From positions 1,922,001 through 1,986,000 of the forward strand of contig CM034107.1 in the NCBI GenBank assembly GCA_019914945.1: a stretch of DNA of 64,000 nucleotides, given 5' to 3'. Source of the DNA: Typha latifolia (lineage: Eukaryota > Streptophyta > Magnoliopsida > Poales > Typhaceae). Every line of letters begins with the position of its first letter. The stretch's first letter is position 1. The position numbers and the translations under genes are program-made. Positions 47,819 through 58,633 of the stretch are shown here, in pieces. Below the pieces are notes generated by a model. That model saw nothing but the letters and a program-made list of their open reading frames with translations. It was not told where the DNA came from and did not search any database.

Positions 47819-49441
47819 ATGGACGAATCGTGGCGGACGACGATCGGACCGCCACTCCCCAGGCGGGGCTCCACCTGCGGAGGCGGCGCCGCAGCCGCCT
47901 TCGCGCTCGACCCGGACGACTTCCGCGACGTCTTCGGCGGTCCACCGCGTACCCTCCTCCGCCGGCGATTCTCCGCCGAGATCCAAACCCCTCCCGCAGC
48001 GTCGCTCTATGAAGAGGTCTTCCGCTCGGTGCCGGTGCCTGTCGCGGACGGCTGCGTAGGCCGGCGGATGTTGCCGGAGTTCCGGATCCCGACGAGGGAG
48101 GTGGGGATGGTGAGGAGGGAGGAGGGCTTTTTTGACGATATATTCGGATCAGACGGTGGAGAAGGAGAAAGCAAAGGGTGTTGGATGAGGAGATCGAGGT
48201 CGAGATCGAAGTCCAAATCCAAATCCAAATCCAAATCCAAATCCAAGTCATCGGCGAGCTCGGAGGAGGTCAGCAAACGCACTATGCGCGTGTTCGCCGA
48301 GGAGGAGGACGACGACGCCGTGCTTTCCGCCTTCGCCTCAAGGCTGAGGTATGAGTTTATTTTTTTGAAAAAGATGTCATTTTTATATTCTTTTCCCCCT
48401 TTTATCCGGTATCATTTTGTTCTTTCTAATCTTTTGTATATTATTACATTAAATTTCACGACCTTTAATTTTTGAGGTGTGGAAAATGTTAATAGTTTAG
48501 AGAAAAAAAAAATCAACCTTGTTTAGATCTTATTCCTATGGAATTGCTAATCATTTGTCCAGCGATGAAGTTGAAATATAATTGAGACCATAAATTTTTG
48601 ACTCCCGCTTTATTATGTGGTAGTTAGAGTATCACAATAATGGAGGAGGTGCTAAGTTCTCATCATAACCACCAAATATTCCTCATTCCTAATGTTTAAA
48701 AAGTTGAGAAGCTTGATTCCAAAGTCATCTAAGATCCATAGGACCATAAGCATTAAGAATCTGCAATGAAATTTTGACACATATTGTCATTCAGCAACTC
48801 CAACAGTCTCAAAGTTTCAGAGTTCCACATAACTTGCAAAATGTTTTTAACTCATCTCTTCTAGCTTTCTAATGCTTCCAGTTCTTGTTACTTGATTTCT
48901 CAGGCCAATCAACATACCTACCAGGCGGCGGGAGCCCTCACCGCCATCAACAATATCTGGAGGAGATGAGAGTAGTTTCAGGTGCTTTGGCATTCCATGT
49001 TCTCCAAGTTCTTGCCTTGTAGATTTCAAGGACAGTGACAATAGCAGCTACACCACCAATGGCTCATCTACTCTATATAAACACCAGCCAAACATAGGCT
49101 TTGGCCGCTCCTCATTGGCGATGAGGATTCGCCTCGAGTCCAGCTTCAGTCAATACCTTCGAAGGCCGCCATGGAGTGGCAATTCTGAAGTAGATTCTCC
49201 TTCCTCAGTGACATCTTCAGTCTTCACTGATCCAAAAATGGCGCTGATGAGAGTAAACAGAGAAGAAGCTGAAGAAGGAGAAGAAAAATATACTGCAGAG
49301 AGCTCATTTGTCATTGAGATTGATGGACATGGAAGGAGGAAGGTGGCCACTGAGGAATCTGCTGCCTTAGAGGAAGCAATTGCATGGGCCAAGGAGAAGT
49401 CCTGGAGTCAGATGTACAAAAAGGATGAAAGCAGTTGTTGA
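47819..49441 (+). CDS. Uncharacterised plant protein with RS/KS repeat
   Basis: Not recognised as a named family. Two exons, 47819-48348 and 48904-49441, join in frame (AG + G = Arg) to 355 residues. Exon 1 starts MDESWRTTIGPPLPRRGS and contains LDPDDFRDVFGGPPRTLLRR (about 31-50), YEEVFRSVPVP, LPEFRIPTREVG, FFDDIFGSDGG, then an Arg/Ser to Lys/Ser repeat (about 124-146), then an acidic patch (EEEDDDAV). Exon 2 contains RPINIPTRRREPSPPSTI, SFSQYLRRPPWSGNSEV, and a C-terminal SSFVIEIDGHGRRKVATEES ... EEAIAWAKEKSW. The DVFGGPPR motif resembles N-termini of plant auxilin-like J-proteins, but no J domain or HPD motif is present. Mostly disordered by composition, with no membrane segment or clear signal peptide. 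The exon structure and motif-rich sequence argue for a real gene. Confidence 0.8.
48188..48255 (+). repeat. Hexanucleotide repeat encoding RS/KS dipeptides
   Basis: About six tandem tccaaa units (48211-48248) follow tcgagatcgaag-type units. Together they encode RSRSRSKSKSKSKSKSKSKS. Perfect hexamers keep the frame whatever the copy number. The opposite strand gives an artefactual DLDLDL open frame. Confidence 0.95.
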
Positions 49442-50305
49442 GGGTGTGTGCGTGTGTGTGTTATGATAATTTTGTTACTTCCAGTTTATCTTTTCAGTTT
49501 ATCTGAATTGATGGAAGAGGAAAAGGTTTCATTACCATATGAGGAACAAAAGATTGCTGAAATAAAAATTAGAAAAGGAGAATTATATTTCATATTTATG
49601 TCCAGCTTATCGGTACATCAGGGGCATGACAGTGTAATCGAGATATCTAAGAGGATGATAACATCATAAATGAAAGATTCCACAGCATTATAAGTAAAGA
49701 AATGCCTTCCATTTCCACATACTGGTGAAATCAGGAGATAGATTCCTTTATTGACTGACCTCAGATAGGACTAGATTTCCAATTCAAAGTTCTGCAGACT
49801 TGCAATTTAGTTGTTCAGGAAAGGAAATTATTACAGAAAAAGGTACAAAAGGAGTGGTAAATTTCTAGGTCGTAATTAATTACATGATTCAGATGAAATT
49901 GAATATTCAGCTAACACAATGTATCCTTTTCTTTTCCTTTTATTGTCGAGACTAATGGATATCCCCATTAGATTTAAATTAAACAAACACTACAGATTAG
50001 AAAAGCTGGAAAAGGACACATTAAATCGACTCTAACATAAAAATTCAATTGATAATCCCTGATATGATTTATTCATGAAAAGAATACATCATACTTCTGC
50101 ATATCTGAACTTGGCGGCTCCGTCTTGTGGCCGATATAGGAAGAAAGTAATATGGATAAATTTTACTGGATCCTCAAATCCAGCGAATTTAAAGCATATG
50201 AGGTGTTCCCCCAAAAGAATGCCTTGACAAAATTATGAGACTTGTAACAGAATCAATGCAGCAGGGATCTGAAGTGTGGATTTCTTAACCAAAATGCGAT
50301 GTTGT
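49442..50305. other. Convergent 3' flanks of the RS/KS gene and the synthase gene
   Basis: The two genes end tail to tail here. The interval should contain both 3'UTRs. Nothing else recognised; a 73-codon open frame at 49448-49669 has no known domain. Confidence 0.7.
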
Positions 50306-50548
50306 TTACTTTGTTCTTGTTAGCACTCTATGAGTAAGATCAACAAGGGCCCGTCTCGAAATCAGCACATCCTCGTCATCACTTTCAGGAAGAGCTTCGA
50401 TTGCTTCTATTGCACGGTTGGCATGCTCAGTAGCAAGTTCTCTTGTCCTCTCAATTCCTCGGCTCTTTTCTAAGTAGTCAAGGGCCTGTATTTAATATGA
50501 CAGAAAACAATATAATATCACTTTTTGGTCATCATCGACATAATATTG

Positions 50549-50581
<33 letters not shown>

Positions 50582-53500
50582 AGGTAGGTTGGTACGTATT
50601 TATTCTCAACATCCGCATAACAAAACAAGTTATAGCACTTGAACAATGTAACAGGACGGAAAAGAGTTAAAAAGATACTCACCGCAGCAATATTTTCAGG
50701 ATTATCAAAACCCCGGTCAACAATTTCACACAATTGAGGATACTCTTCCATGGCAAACAGTATTGGAGCTGTTATAATTCCCTGTACATTTAAAAGCATC
50801 TGTTATGATAGAGGTATATGGCACAAAGGCGGCCAACTTAAGAACTGATAGGAGTAAACTAGACATTCCAGATGGCTGATGCGAATTTTCCATGTGTAGA
50901 CTAGTTTGATCATTTTTAAAAGGTTTCAAGAAAGAGAAGCAAAAGTACATGCAAGAAGTTCAGTACAACATACACATTTAATTCCCCTTGGAGAGACAAA
51001 CTTCAATGTAATAATTCTAAAATGCTATAGCTGGCCCAATGAATGGATAATTATTTGTCCCCCAGTTATAACAAGATGTTCTTCTCTACAATATCATGTT
51101 CTCCAGAAGAAAAATGACAACTAGGAATGGTATTCATAATCAAATAAACCTCAACTGCATCAATTTTTATTCATATTTTGCCACTCCTTATATCCAAATA
51201 CATATACATCAGTCCTTCTATTCTCTTTTCTATTAAATCACTGTTAAGTGTATCCATCTCCCTTGCCATCTTTCCATCAATGAGTGCGTGATCCACAAAA
51301 GCAACTAATTTAAAAAGATTACGCAGTTTTGCAAGAACATTGTGGTATAGTATACAGTTTCTTCCTGGTAAAGTTATATCTTATTAGAGCCACATTTTAG
51401 AAGCAAGCCATGACTGAGAACTAATGAATAGTGCCTATACTGAATGAAGTTCTACTCAAAGGAGCATGACAAAGCATATAGAGCAAAAGATATAAATCAT
51501 ATCATTCTACTGGAAATAGCACCTCAGCCCATACTATTTGTATAAGCAACGAAATGACAAAATGGGGAACGACAATGCAAAACAACCATCTACATGGAAA
51601 GGAACGGAAAAGAAAATATTACATGTTGAATGTCAGACAGGGAGCCTTTCCCAAGTGAAGCTGATGTGCCCGTGAAATCAAGGACATCGTCAATCAATTG
51701 ATATGCTAAACCCTGCAAGGAGTTTAGTTTTAGCCATCTCATTCACTAAGTGTAGTATCCGACTGAGTGAGAAGGAAATTTTATTATGCTCATGAAACCA
51801 TTACGAACCAAATTTCTACCATAGTCATAAGCAAGCATTGAAACTTCTGCAGTTTGGCCTGCAAGAAGGGCAATAGCTTTGCAACTGTTTGAAATCAATG
51901 ATGCTGTCTTGTAGTATGTCTTTTCCAAATAATACTCCATGCTGTAAATCCACATGTATGACTATATAAGAAACTAGATAATAGACCATATACATTCACA
52001 ATGAAAAAGTTCATTCAACTAAAATAAGAAAGCATCAGCATCCAAAGATCTGAAAAGCCAAAAGGTCTTTTAAGTATTTCACTCCCTCTTGTCTGGATAT
52101 TCATATGTTTCTGGCAACAAATCTAGCTAAATAAATTCAATATCGTAGGAATTAAGATCATGTACCTCTGCCGTTGTTCAGAAGTAGTAGACATCTGCAT
52201 TGTCTCGCCTGTAACTAGATGTTCTACAACAGTAGCCAGAAGAGATACAACCTGCAGAGAGTTCCAAAAACCCAGCAAAGATAATAAAATTTAGCAACCA
52301 ATTGCAAAATTCCTGCTGAAAAGCAGGTAAAGAAGTAATAGCATATTGTAGTTTGCATGTTTTAGCTATATATATTGTTAACTATTTCAGCAGACTCAAG
52401 TCCTCCTGATCAAATCATCCTTGTTTTTGTGAATTGCCACTTTTGCCAATCAAGAATTCAAGATGTGGCTAAACAAATGGGAGACAACTTGAAACATATT
52501 TATAGAGAATTAACTTAAAATTTAAACAATATAACTCTTTTCTTAATAATGAAACTTTAGCAATTCACGCTGAAGAAGGTTAACAAGAGTATCTTCAATT
52601 ATAGCTGTCTCTAGAACTATGTTTCGGACCATGCTAAAACTCAGCAGGCACTTACATAGAGAAACCAAAGTAGACTGACAATTTACTATTGTATTAGATC
52701 TACAAAGGATAGGTGGACAACATTAATTTTGTGCCTACTCTGAATGACTTCGCCAAAGTACATAGATTGCTAGTCAGTTTGTATCCATATGCTACATGAT
52801 GATTGCAGCATGTGCAAAGTAAATGAAGAAGTCCTACAACAAAAGAAGATGTATTTAGACTACAAACTGAGGAACATGAATACTGATGTCCAATTACCTC
52901 TGTATTCTTCAGTGATGCAAGTGCAACGCAAGCTCTAGAAAGTAGAAAATCACCAGCCAGCACAGCAAGCTGCATAATGACCTAATTTTAGTCTTATGAG
53001 ATAAACTTAGAGAACTTATATCACTGAAATTTAACAACTAAACATGCCAAAAATGATTTTCTACAGAAAAATGGCAAACAGGTAGTAAGGAAACAACTCA
53101 CAAGAAGTATAATACGAAGGTTCAATGACAAGTGTATTGCTATGATGACAATGCAAGACTACAAAAGAAGTATTCCCATGTTTATCCTACAATACTAGAA
53201 AGTGTACTAAAATTGTTTAAACCAATAATTAATTAGTAAATTAATACATGAAATGGAAAAAATGTAGAAAGTAAACCATTGTTTTCTTGATAAACCTTTT
53301 TTTAAAAAAGAATATCATTCTTTCTTTCTTTTTTCCTTGATAAACCTCAAAAGTCAAAAAAGATATGCATATGTTTCTCCATCTAAGGAATTCTGCAGGG
53401 TGCAAGACTCATACTGTGAGAAAAGTAGTTTCATACATACCAAGTGACCTTATAACTTTTCAAGATCGACAGTTTGTCTGCAATCTGCAGCTGCCCTATC

Positions 53501-56500
53501 CTAAATATGGCAGAGATGTGTCCACCATCAGGGTGATAGCGTAAATGAAACTTGCTTAATCATTTTGAGAATGTTGATCTTTGAGTTGCAATCTAGGTAA
53601 TGAGATCATATAATCCCTTCTCCTACCCGATATTAATTTTGCATGTCAATCTCATGGTTTATGCTGAGATATCAATAGATTCTTCTAGAAAGAAAAGAAA
53701 TTAAGAGACAATAAGCGTATTTACGTACATGCGTTTTTACTGTAAAACAATGACAACAACCCACAATAACCACATCCAAGCCTTTAGCAGTCAGTGCCAA
53801 CCATTTTCAATTTTGAAAACAAATTTACTAATTGCACGAAGCTGGATTATTATAGTGCAGATAGCGGCCTTTTAAAAGTTACAATACTACACAAGTCAAA
53901 CTTATCATATCCTTATAATCATGGAATTGAGAATCACCAATTACAACTCCCCAGTAAAACAGTATATACCATGGGCATGCACAATCACCACAAAACTCGT
54001 ATATAAGGTCTACATAGCTGCCTGACCTTATTCTATACTTGGAAATTCAAAGTATTCAGCACGAAACATATAATTTGAATCTTCGATGTACATAAGTAGA
54101 TCTCATGATCATTTACCTTGTTCCCCATTACAAAGTTCAGTGAACCAATACCGCGTCTAGTATCAGCATCATCCAAAACGTCATCATGAAGAAGGCTTGC
54201 TACCTAAGACGTGGAATGAAAAGCAACTTACAAAATGAAATTGAAGGTTAGCAAAAAAAAGAAAAGGACAAGATAAGGAAAAAGTATACAGACATGAATC
54301 ATTTCAGTTATTTCGGCAATACATTGCTGACGTTCTCGCAACTCTTTTGAAAAACCACTGAACACTGCATTAGCAGTTGCTTCTGGTATTGCCATATTCA
54401 AAGCCGACGCCATCAGTAATAAAACCTGCCATACCAATGGTGAATCTTTTGTATGCAAAAGAAAAATTAAGAAAAAGTAAGTAGAATCCATATTGTTTGT
54501 AAAATGTAACCTATTTTAATTTTTTTATTATCATAACAAATTTTTATTTTGCATAGGAGATGCTAAAGTGGAAATTTGATCCAAGTTATATAGATTTCAC
54601 AGAATAAATTCGTGGTGGAGACATAGTTTGCCTGTCACAAATAAGAAACATATAATAGTTTAAGTCTTACAGTAGGGCGGAATCTTTTCCCCTCAACTCC
54701 CATTTTGAAGAAGTACTCAGCAGCTGATGCCAGCTTGGGGACCTGCAATAAACTATGCTACAACAGTTGACATTCTGATAGCTCTGGTTATCAAATGTAA
54801 CTAGTTACAATCTTCCTGATGGTCAAAGAATAGTTAACCATAAGTGAAGGTTGATGGGATTGTTTATGCCAATAATAATTAATAACTAAGGTCACGCACC
54901 TCAGCAACCACCATTGAGCGCAATTTATTTGCAATAAGTGACAACTCGTCAGCAACCAAGGAGAAGGGGTCCACCGGTTCCTGATATCATGAGAAACGGG
55001 TAATATCATTCCATGCTTGAACATTTGATAACAGCGTTTCATTAATAAATCTGATAACTTGAAACAAATTTTCTGTGTTTGCTAGTTATGAAACATTGTA
55101 AGTAGTTCCTGATCCTGATCCTGGTCATAAACATTGTAAGAAGTTTTACTGTAATAAGGGAGTAAGATAACCAAGTTCATAAGAGGATGACTACCTCAGT
55201 TGTTGGACTCCTCTCTGTAGATATCTGGTATCTTATGTCATGTAAGCCATGTGAGCCCCATAGATATGTTTCCCTAGAACCCAACACCTACTAATTCACA
55301 TAAATTGGCAAGTACATCAGCATATAATGATTGAGCAGCAAATAATACAATTAGCACAAAATAAAGTAGCATATGTATGCAACTACACGTACAATTTCTT
55401 AGTGCAGATAAGCTGCAAAGATAAGACCAAAAGTAGTGACCAAAAGAAGACTACTAACACATTATAAAACAACCATCTATAAACTGAAATTTGCCATACC
55501 TATGTCCTTCATTCCTTTTGAAATTAGTGAAAAATATCTTATAAAAACTATAATTAGGCGAAAGATAATGATTTATTCACACACTATGAACACCAAGCAT
55601 CACTTAACTCGTAATAATTCCATTGGCGACTTAAGATCATTGGAATTGTAAACTGGCCACCTAAGGGTGAATTACTTCGGACATTCTAACTCATTAGACC
55701 ATACAAAATAATGGGCTGGCAAAAAGTCCAATATTCTCTTACACTGTTTTATAAGATTAATACTGAGGAGAAGAGGGAAGTTCAATCCAATGAAAAGCCA
55801 AGAATAAGAAACACCCTGAACCGGGTTCAACTCAAAAGCTTGAGGTTTTTGGTTTGGGTCCACTGATGTATACTGATCTTTTCACTTATTATTTGGAGTC
55901 ACATTTTAATCCCCACAATTTGCCAATTCACGTCTATGGCAACCACATATTATCTTCCCTCAAATCTAGTTCACTACTTTCTATCAGTTCCATCATCCAG
56001 ACTAGATCTGTTCCACTCATCCGAACATAATCAACTCTTCAAAAACCATATCTTCAAGGCTTTATCTGCTCTTCATCAGTCACTATTGATAAACTAATGC
56101 AATCCCATGCATCCACGCCCTAATCATAGAACTACTCTAAGTATAACCAAGCCTGCACATCAATCTATTTTAATATGATCTTATCAACAGCTTGGTAACA
56201 CTAGTTGTCCAGACCCCAACAACAGTAGTCCAAGATGGTCAAACAAAACAATAAGCCTCTAGCACCCCAATTACCAGAAATAGCACAGGGTCAACGACTC
56301 CAGTCCAAACAAAAAATCAGACTCGACGCATCATACCCAAATCAATCCAAAAACTTTATGTTGTTAGGTGTCAGACCCAGAGTGCATATCTACTCTAAAA
56401 AATTAATAATAATTAGCTAACGTAAACACATTCACCGATCAATACTTTAGCACAGGAAGATGTTGAAACAATATATAGATAAAACATGTAAGATAAAAGC

Positions 56501-56853
56501 TCATGCCATAAAAATAATCATGTAAAGTTCACAAGTCATTCAATAAAGAAGTACCGATATCTATAACTCCTAACACAACAGCATGAACTATACAATCTCG
56601 GATCCATATTTTATCTCAGTGCTTCATAGCAAACCTGAAGGCACGATCGCACCCTCTCTACATGAAACCCCACCTCCCAAATCAACAAAAAGAAATCAAA
56701 GTTCGTTCAAAGTCGCACCTTTGACCGGATCACGGACGGATTCCCCCCCAATAAACTTCCACAGCAAGCCGTGGTGAAGGACCTCTGAGTACAGCGGCCA
56801 TGAAACCTTGCTCCCGAGCTCAGACCCCTCAGAAGAACCCATCTCAAATTCAT
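50306..56853 (-). CDS. SPS3: Solanesyl diphosphate synthase, mitochondrial (ubiquinone side chain)
   Basis: A trans-long-chain prenyltransferase that builds the C45 tail of ubiquinone from IPP and an allylic primer. Exons, 5' to 3': 56719-56853, 55195-55287, 54900-54980, 54671-54742, 54294-54425, 54117-54203, 52898-52969, 52166-52251, 51809-51941, 51623-51712, 50683-50781, 50306-50485; 419 residues, all GT-AG. Exon 1 encodes MNLRWVLLRGLSSGARFHGR and continues Arg/Ser-rich with no acidic residue, a good mitochondrial presequence. The mature part starts near DPFSLVADELSLIANKLR. The first Asp-rich motif DDVLD (about 178-182, in LLHDDVLDDADTRRG) and the second DDVLD (305-309, in QLIDDVLDFTGTSASLGKG) are both intact. 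The C-terminus reads THRVLTRTK. The long intron 1 (55288-56718) shows nothing else. Product chain length is inferred from homology to SPS3. Confidence 0.95.
50551..50577. repeat. (TG)n microsatellite
   Basis: A perfect TG/CA run in the last intron of the synthase gene (50486-50682). Confidence 0.95.
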
Positions 56854-58316
56854 CGCAAGGAGATCCACTGGCGGCGGAAACCAAACCTAGATCCCGAAAC
56901 CCACCAAAAGATTTGGAGGACCGACAAGGAAAAAAGGATCACGTTTTTAATAGTAACAAACTTTCGGTCCTTTTCTAGCGCTATTTTATTTCTTGGAGGA
57001 GAAGAAGACTTCGCGGCGCGGTGTAAATTCCACCACATGGAAGAGAAATACTGTGGAGACATCAATGGCCGCATATGATTGCATCCGTGTCCCGACTCCT
57101 CTCCATTGACTTTGACCATTCCTATTCTGGACTCTAAAAATAGTTAGTTATACGAGTCACGGACGGGTCCAGCTAATGGATCCGAATAGTCAGTTTTACC
57201 CGGATCCGAAATACTTGGGCTCAGCCCAGAGGAAAATGATGGGTTGGGCCTTGTGTAGACCGGCCGGCCCAATAGAAGAAGTAAAAACTGGAAGAAAGCC
57301 ACAATTTACATAGCAGGAAAAAAATTTGAGGAAGAAATAAATAAAAAGAAAAAAGAAATATAACATTTTTGCATTAAGTTACATTTTTCAAATCTGGTTG
57401 TCAAAGATTATGAATGTGTTTATAAGATGTTAAAACTTGTCCCAATGATTTTATAATTTATTTTTTAATTAATAAGATGTATAAATTTTACGGTGCTCTA
57501 AATATATAGTTGGGCATCACTAACGTACGAACATTAATATATAATATGAGCCATTTTAATTGGATAGACCTTTTAAATCATTTTTATTATATATTTGTTA
57601 GGAAGTGGCGTAAATTATAAATTATTAAACAAGTTAAACTAATCTCTTATTCTCAGAAATAGAATTAGATATCTTAAGTCTCGACCACTGTATTTAGAGT
57701 CAAAAGGATAAAACAAAAGAAGCAATTTACTTGTATCCGAATTGTTAAATCCTTGTTTGAAATTGCAACACATTGCTAAAATTCCAGCCACTTCTTATTA
57801 ATATTTGATATTCAAACAAATAAAAACAAGTAATTTTTATTTAAAAAAAATTAGTGAATCTAATGTCCAATTGCTTGACCACTTGGCACAATTCCAGTGG
57901 CAGAATGGTGGAGATAAATGAATCCATAGGACAAAGAGCAGGAATAGTGTGGACCAAGTTGCAATCACAGGGTGTAATTGAGGTTCAAATTCACATACCC
58001 TTCTCTCAGAAGTCAGAATCCATTGGAATTTTCTTTTTTCTAATTTCCAAAGCCTGAGTGGCTTCCCTTCTGATATCACAAACCTTATCGCATACAATTT
58101 GACTAGCTAAGAAGCAGCCACACATATCTCACAAGACACCACCAAAACTAACTCCTTTGGCTGCCATAAAACTTTTCTCTACCCTTTTTTTAATTTTCCA
58201 GAAAGAAGGAAAAGAGGATTTCCCATAACTCTATCTCTTCCTATCTCCCTCCCCCTCTCTTTCTTCCCCTTTCCTTCTCTCTGGAGTGGTGATAGAATTC
58301 CATTGCCAACTCCAAG
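56854..58316. other. Shared upstream region of the synthase and IF-2 genes
   Basis: Synthase leader next to 56854, a Site II cluster at 57216-57271, AT-rich DNA to about 58150, then a CT-rich leader (58220-58290) and a non-coding first exon of IF-2 ending at 58316. No other gene. Confidence 0.65.
57216..57271. promoter_or_regulatory. Cluster of four TGGGCY (Site II) motifs
   Basis: TGGGCT at 57216-57221, its inverse AGCCCA at 57224-57229, TGGGCC at 57245-57250 and GGCCCA at 57266-57271. They lie about 360-420 bases upstream of the synthase ATG. Site II elements bind TCP factors and are known to be enriched in plant promoters of mitochondrial-protein genes, which fits the SPS3 product. Confidence 0.6.
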
Positions 58317-58627
58317 GTAAGTTCTTTATGGTCTCTCTCCTATTTCACACACCAGTTGCGCATCCTATGTAAGCTTATTTGCTTGTATCCTTGTGAAGGG
58401 TAGGGTTTCTCAAGTTTTGTGGAACCTTCTCAGTATACTACGTTCTCACAAAAAGTTGCTCTTTTGGAGGGATTTGGGTTCTGGGTATTGTTTATTTTGC
58501 CTTCTTTGATCGAACTCTGTTGGAAAGATGCAATTTTGCTGTATCTGTTGGTAGGATTCCGTGTTATAGGTTTGTTAGAGACTAGAACTTTTCTTCTATT
58601 GTATGTGGGTTCGGGGTCTTTTTTGAG
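58317..58627 (+). other. Probable 5'UTR intron of the IF-2 gene
   Basis: A strong donor CCAAG|GTAAGT (58317) follows a CT-rich leader. An acceptor TTTTTTGAG lies at 58627, six bases before the IF-2 ATG. An open frame inside (58419-58739) starts with TTG and is not considered coding. Confidence 0.5.
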
Positions 58628-58633
58628 GAATCA

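Noticed and set aside
48007..48282. Antisense frame with a DLDLDL repeat, and a WIWIWI frame beside it.
   Set aside because: Both are alternative readings of the tccaaa hexamer repeat that encodes KSKSKS in the real gene.
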